64,000 nucleotides of DNA, taken from Acrocarpospora macrocephala (GTDB lineage: Bacteria > Actinomycetota > Actinomycetes > Streptosporangiales > Streptosporangiaceae). A model generated the notes under the pieces. It saw only the letters and a program-made list of their open reading frames with translations, had not been told where the DNA came from and searched no databases. Positions 62,141 to 64,000 of this stretch are shown here, piece by piece. The position numbers and the translations under genes were made by a program. Every line of letters starts with the position of its first letter. Within the stretch, counting starts at the first letter, position 1. The stretch lies in NCBI RefSeq assembly GCF_009687865.1, contig NZ_BLAE01000033.1:180639-244638 (forward strand). The letters are read 5' to 3'.

Positions 62141-64000
62141 ATGCTCGGTTCTCCGATCGATGTGCGGGATCCCTCCCGTGCCGGGGGCGTCGGCGGACGC
62201 GAGTTGCCCGCGTTCCTGAAGGGCACGGTGCTGGACCCTGACTACGTCCCGCCCCAGCGTTCCGCCGACGACGCCCACAGCGACGCGGACGGCGATGCAG
62301 GGCAGCAGAACACTCCGCAGCAGAACACACGGCAGCAGTTCCTCCACGACCGCTCCACCGACTCTGGTCGTCCCACCGATCCTGGTCGCTCCACCGACCC
62401 TGGCCGCTCGGCTGACGCCGGCCGCTCGGCGGGGGCGGAGGTCTCGGGCGAGTCGGTGGGTTCGGGGGTGCTGGTGGCCGAATTCCGGCAGCTCGCCTCC
62501 CGGATTGCGATGACCGACCTGCCCGACAGCGCCGGGTTGTGCGTGGGCGAGACCGAAGACCTGCTGTTCTCCCAGGACCGGCTGAGCTCGGCGATCGCCG
62601 CCCGGGTGGGACGCGTCCACGCCACCGGTGAGGCCAAAAGTGCCGGCAGCGGCGGGCACGCCTCCACCGGTACCTGGCTACGCGCCTCAGCAGGGATGAC
62701 CGGCGGAGGCGCCTCCCGCCTGATCCGGCTGGCCACCCAGCTGGCCCGCCTGCCCCTGGTCCGGGACCGGTTCGCCTCCGGCACGCTGGCCGAAGGATCA
62801 GCCGACGCGATCAGCCAGGTCACCACCCACCTCAACGACGCCCAGGCCGCCCTGGCCGAGCCGATCCTGCTGGACCTAGCCGACAACGCCTCCCCAGCCG
62901 AAATCCTCAAAGCCGGACGATACCTGCGAGAGCTACTGGACCCCGGCACCCTGGAGGATGACGCCGAAACCGACCACGCCACCCGTTCCCTGCTCGTGCG
63001 CCCGTCCAGCACCGGCGGCCTGGAAGGGGAATTCCGGCTGCCCCGGGAGGCCGGCGCCCGCCTGCGCGAGTTCCTCACCGCCTACGCCCGGCCGAAAGGC
63101 AAAGACGACGACCGCCCACTCCGGGTCCGCCAGGCCGACGCCCTGTCAGCCCTGCTGAGCAAAAAGGTCACCACCGAACTGCTGGTCCTGGTCCGCGCCG
63201 AATCCCTCCCCACCGACCACCCTGCACACGACCACCCCACACAGGACCACCCCACCACCGACCACACCACCGGCCATCCCACCACCGGCCATCCCACGCA
63301 TGACGCCGACCCCACCCATGCGGCGTCCGGCACGTCCACCATGCCCGCCACGGGGGCGCCGCCAACGCAGAGCACAGCCGGACACGCCGACACCGCCGCG
63401 GCCGACACCGCCAACGCCGACACCACTGGCTCCAGCGATACCCGGCCCGGGACACCTCCGGCCGGTGACGGCTCGACCTGCCGCGCGGCCGGTCCCCGCC
63501 ACACTGAAGGAACGGCTTCAGCCGGAGCGGGTACAGGCAGCACGGGCACGGGTTGGGCCGGGGCGGGTGCTGGCAGCGCGAGCACCGGTTGGGCCGGGGC
63601 AGGTACAGGCAGCACGGACACAAATTCAGCCGTAACGAGTACCGGCAGCACGAGCACGGGTTCAGCCGGAGCCGGTGCCGACAGCACGAGCACCGGTTCA
63701 GCCGGAGCCGGTGCCGACAGCACGAGCACCGGTTCAGCCGGAACGGGCCCCAGCAGCACGAGCACCGGTTCAGCCGGGACAGGTGCCGACAGCGCGGGCA
63801 CGGGTGAGGGGCCGGTGGGGGATGCGTGCAGGACCTGTGGGCATGCGCCGGACCGGTTGGCGCCCGGGCTGCTGATCGCCACCGGGCAGCTGCTGCCCAT
63901 CTCCGACGTCCACCGGCTCGCCCGCACCTCACGACTGGTCCGCCTGGTGGTCGACGCCCAGGGCCAGGTCCTGGACATGGGCCGCGCGGTTCGCCTGGCC
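62141..64000 (+). CDS. DUF222/HNH-endonuclease-type protein with repeat insertion (cut by window edge)
   Basis: ATG 62141 has AAAGGGGGG 8 nt upstream; the frame is open for 620 codons to the window end, so the stop lies outside. After a low-complexity N-tail (about 1-100, with GRSTDPGRSTD repeats) comes a DUF222-like helical domain (about 110-355): LSSAIAARVGRVHATGEAKS, GTLAEGSADAISQVTTHLND, LVRPSSTGGLEGEFRLPREA, RQADALSALLSKKVTTELLV. A roughly 200-residue His/Thr/Gly/Ser-rich insertion follows, then the normal continuation RTSRLVRLVVDAQGQVLDMG. The HNH motif is expected beyond the edge. These 13E12-like proteins are multi-copy in actinomycetes; activity is uncertain. Confidence 0.85.
   Translation, partial: MLGSPIDVRDPSRAGGVGGRELPAFLKGTVLDPDYVPPQRSADDAHSDADGDAGQQNTPQQNTRQQFLHDRSTDSGRPTDPGRSTDPGRSADAGRSAGAEVSGESVGSGVLVAEFRQLASRIAMTDLPDSAGLCVGETEDLLFSQDRLSSAIAARVGRVHATGEAKSAGSGGHASTGTWLRASAGMTGGGASRLIRLATQLARLPLVRDRFASGTLAEGSADAISQVTTHLNDAQAALAEPILLDLADNASPAEILKAGRYLRELLDPGTLEDDAETDHATRSLLVRPSSTGGLEGEFRLPREAGARLREFLTAYARPKGKDDDRPLRVRQADALSALLSKKVTTELLVLVRAESLPTDHPAHDHPTQDHPTTDHTTGHPTTGHPTHDADPTHAASGTSTMPATGAPPTQSTAGHADTAAADTANADTTGSSDTRPGTPPAGDGSTCRAAGPRHTEGTASAGAGTGSTGTGWAGAGAGSASTGWAGAGTGSTDTNSAVTSTGSTSTGSAGAGADSTSTGSAGAGADSTSTGSAGTGPSSTSTGSAGTGADSAGTGEGPVGDACRTCGHAPDRLAPGLLIATGQLLPISDVHRLARTSRLVRLVVDAQGQVLDMGRAVRLA
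63518..63805 (+). repeat. Eight tandem 36-bp coding repeats (12-residue unit)
   Basis: Exactly eight 36-nt units in frame, each encoding (S/W)-A-G-(A/T)-G-x-x-S-x-x-T-G. Units 5 and 6 (63662-63697, 63698-63733) are identical; others differ at a few bases. A related His-rich DHP/GHPT repeat lies at 63216-63300. The array sits inside the DUF222-type gene between the helical domain and the HNH-side domain, so copy-number change would keep the frame. Confidence 0.92.

Noticed and set aside
63216..63805. Regular repeats considered as a CRISPR array
   Set aside because: Repeats are contiguous without unique spacers and encode a regular 12-residue pattern within an open gene.

Overview
The window is very GC-rich, with dense genes, frequent GTG starts, 4-nt ATGA/GTGA overlaps and actinobacterial promoter hexamers. 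It fits a filamentous actinomycete, probably Streptosporangiales-like; the order is an inference and no rRNA, tRNA or CRISPR was seen. Sequence similarity was judged by eye from motifs and remembered family members, not by database search.

1-22 kb is a hemicellulose/xylose catabolic island. It holds a GH5 glycosidase with a sugar ABC importer (binding lipoprotein and two permeases, no ATPase in the window), a LacI regulator, an SDR, then a plus-strand operon (Pro1 tautomerase, SDR, SMP-30 lactonase, aldo/keto reductase, GH3 beta-xylosidase-like enzyme). Facing it on the minus strand are Gfo/Idh oxidoreductase, FAH-family enzyme, enolase-superfamily sugar-acid dehydratase, RraA-type aldolase, a second LacI regulator, an IlvD/Edd pentonate dehydratase, a xylose-dehydrogenase-like SDR and a zinc alcohol dehydrogenase. 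Together these supply dehydrogenase, lactonase, pentonate dehydratase and 2-keto-3-deoxypentonate-processing steps, i.e. a non-phosphorylative (Weimberg/Dahms-type) pentose route. Copies of a LacI-type operator, consensus CGAAA(G/C)TTTCG, sit at the promoters and tie the operons into one regulon. The two inner operons converge on a strong bidirectional terminator at 13083-13122.

22.4-46.1 kb is a 20-gene, single-strand, almost gapless contractile injection system (eCIS, phage-tail-like particle). It contains sheath, tube, zinc-ribbon baseplate chaperone, Pvc16-like cap protein, AAA+ ATPase, DUF4157 protein, HExxH metallopeptidase, tube adaptor, LysM protein, hub, spike, PAAR-like tip, gp25 wedge, two gpJ-like baseplate proteins, a gpI-like tail protein and a DUF6519-like protein. 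No obvious tape-measure protein is present. Two large proteins in the middle carry peptidase-like signatures and are the best cargo candidates.

46.1-64 kb is a mixed accessory region: a DUF2000/AraC divergent pair, a secreted RCC1 propeller, a lipoprotein, a DUF4328 membrane protein, an acyl-CoA operon (DUF35, thiolase-like, enoyl-CoA hydratase, double-headed CaiB/BaiF CoA-transferase) with divergent LysR and an MFS transporter, a secreted protein, an acyltransferase-3, a membrane-anchored sugar-binding-like protein, an IS transposase remnant, and a DUF222/HNH-type protein that runs off the right edge and carries eight 36-bp coding repeats. The left edge cuts an SPFH/band-7-like gene.
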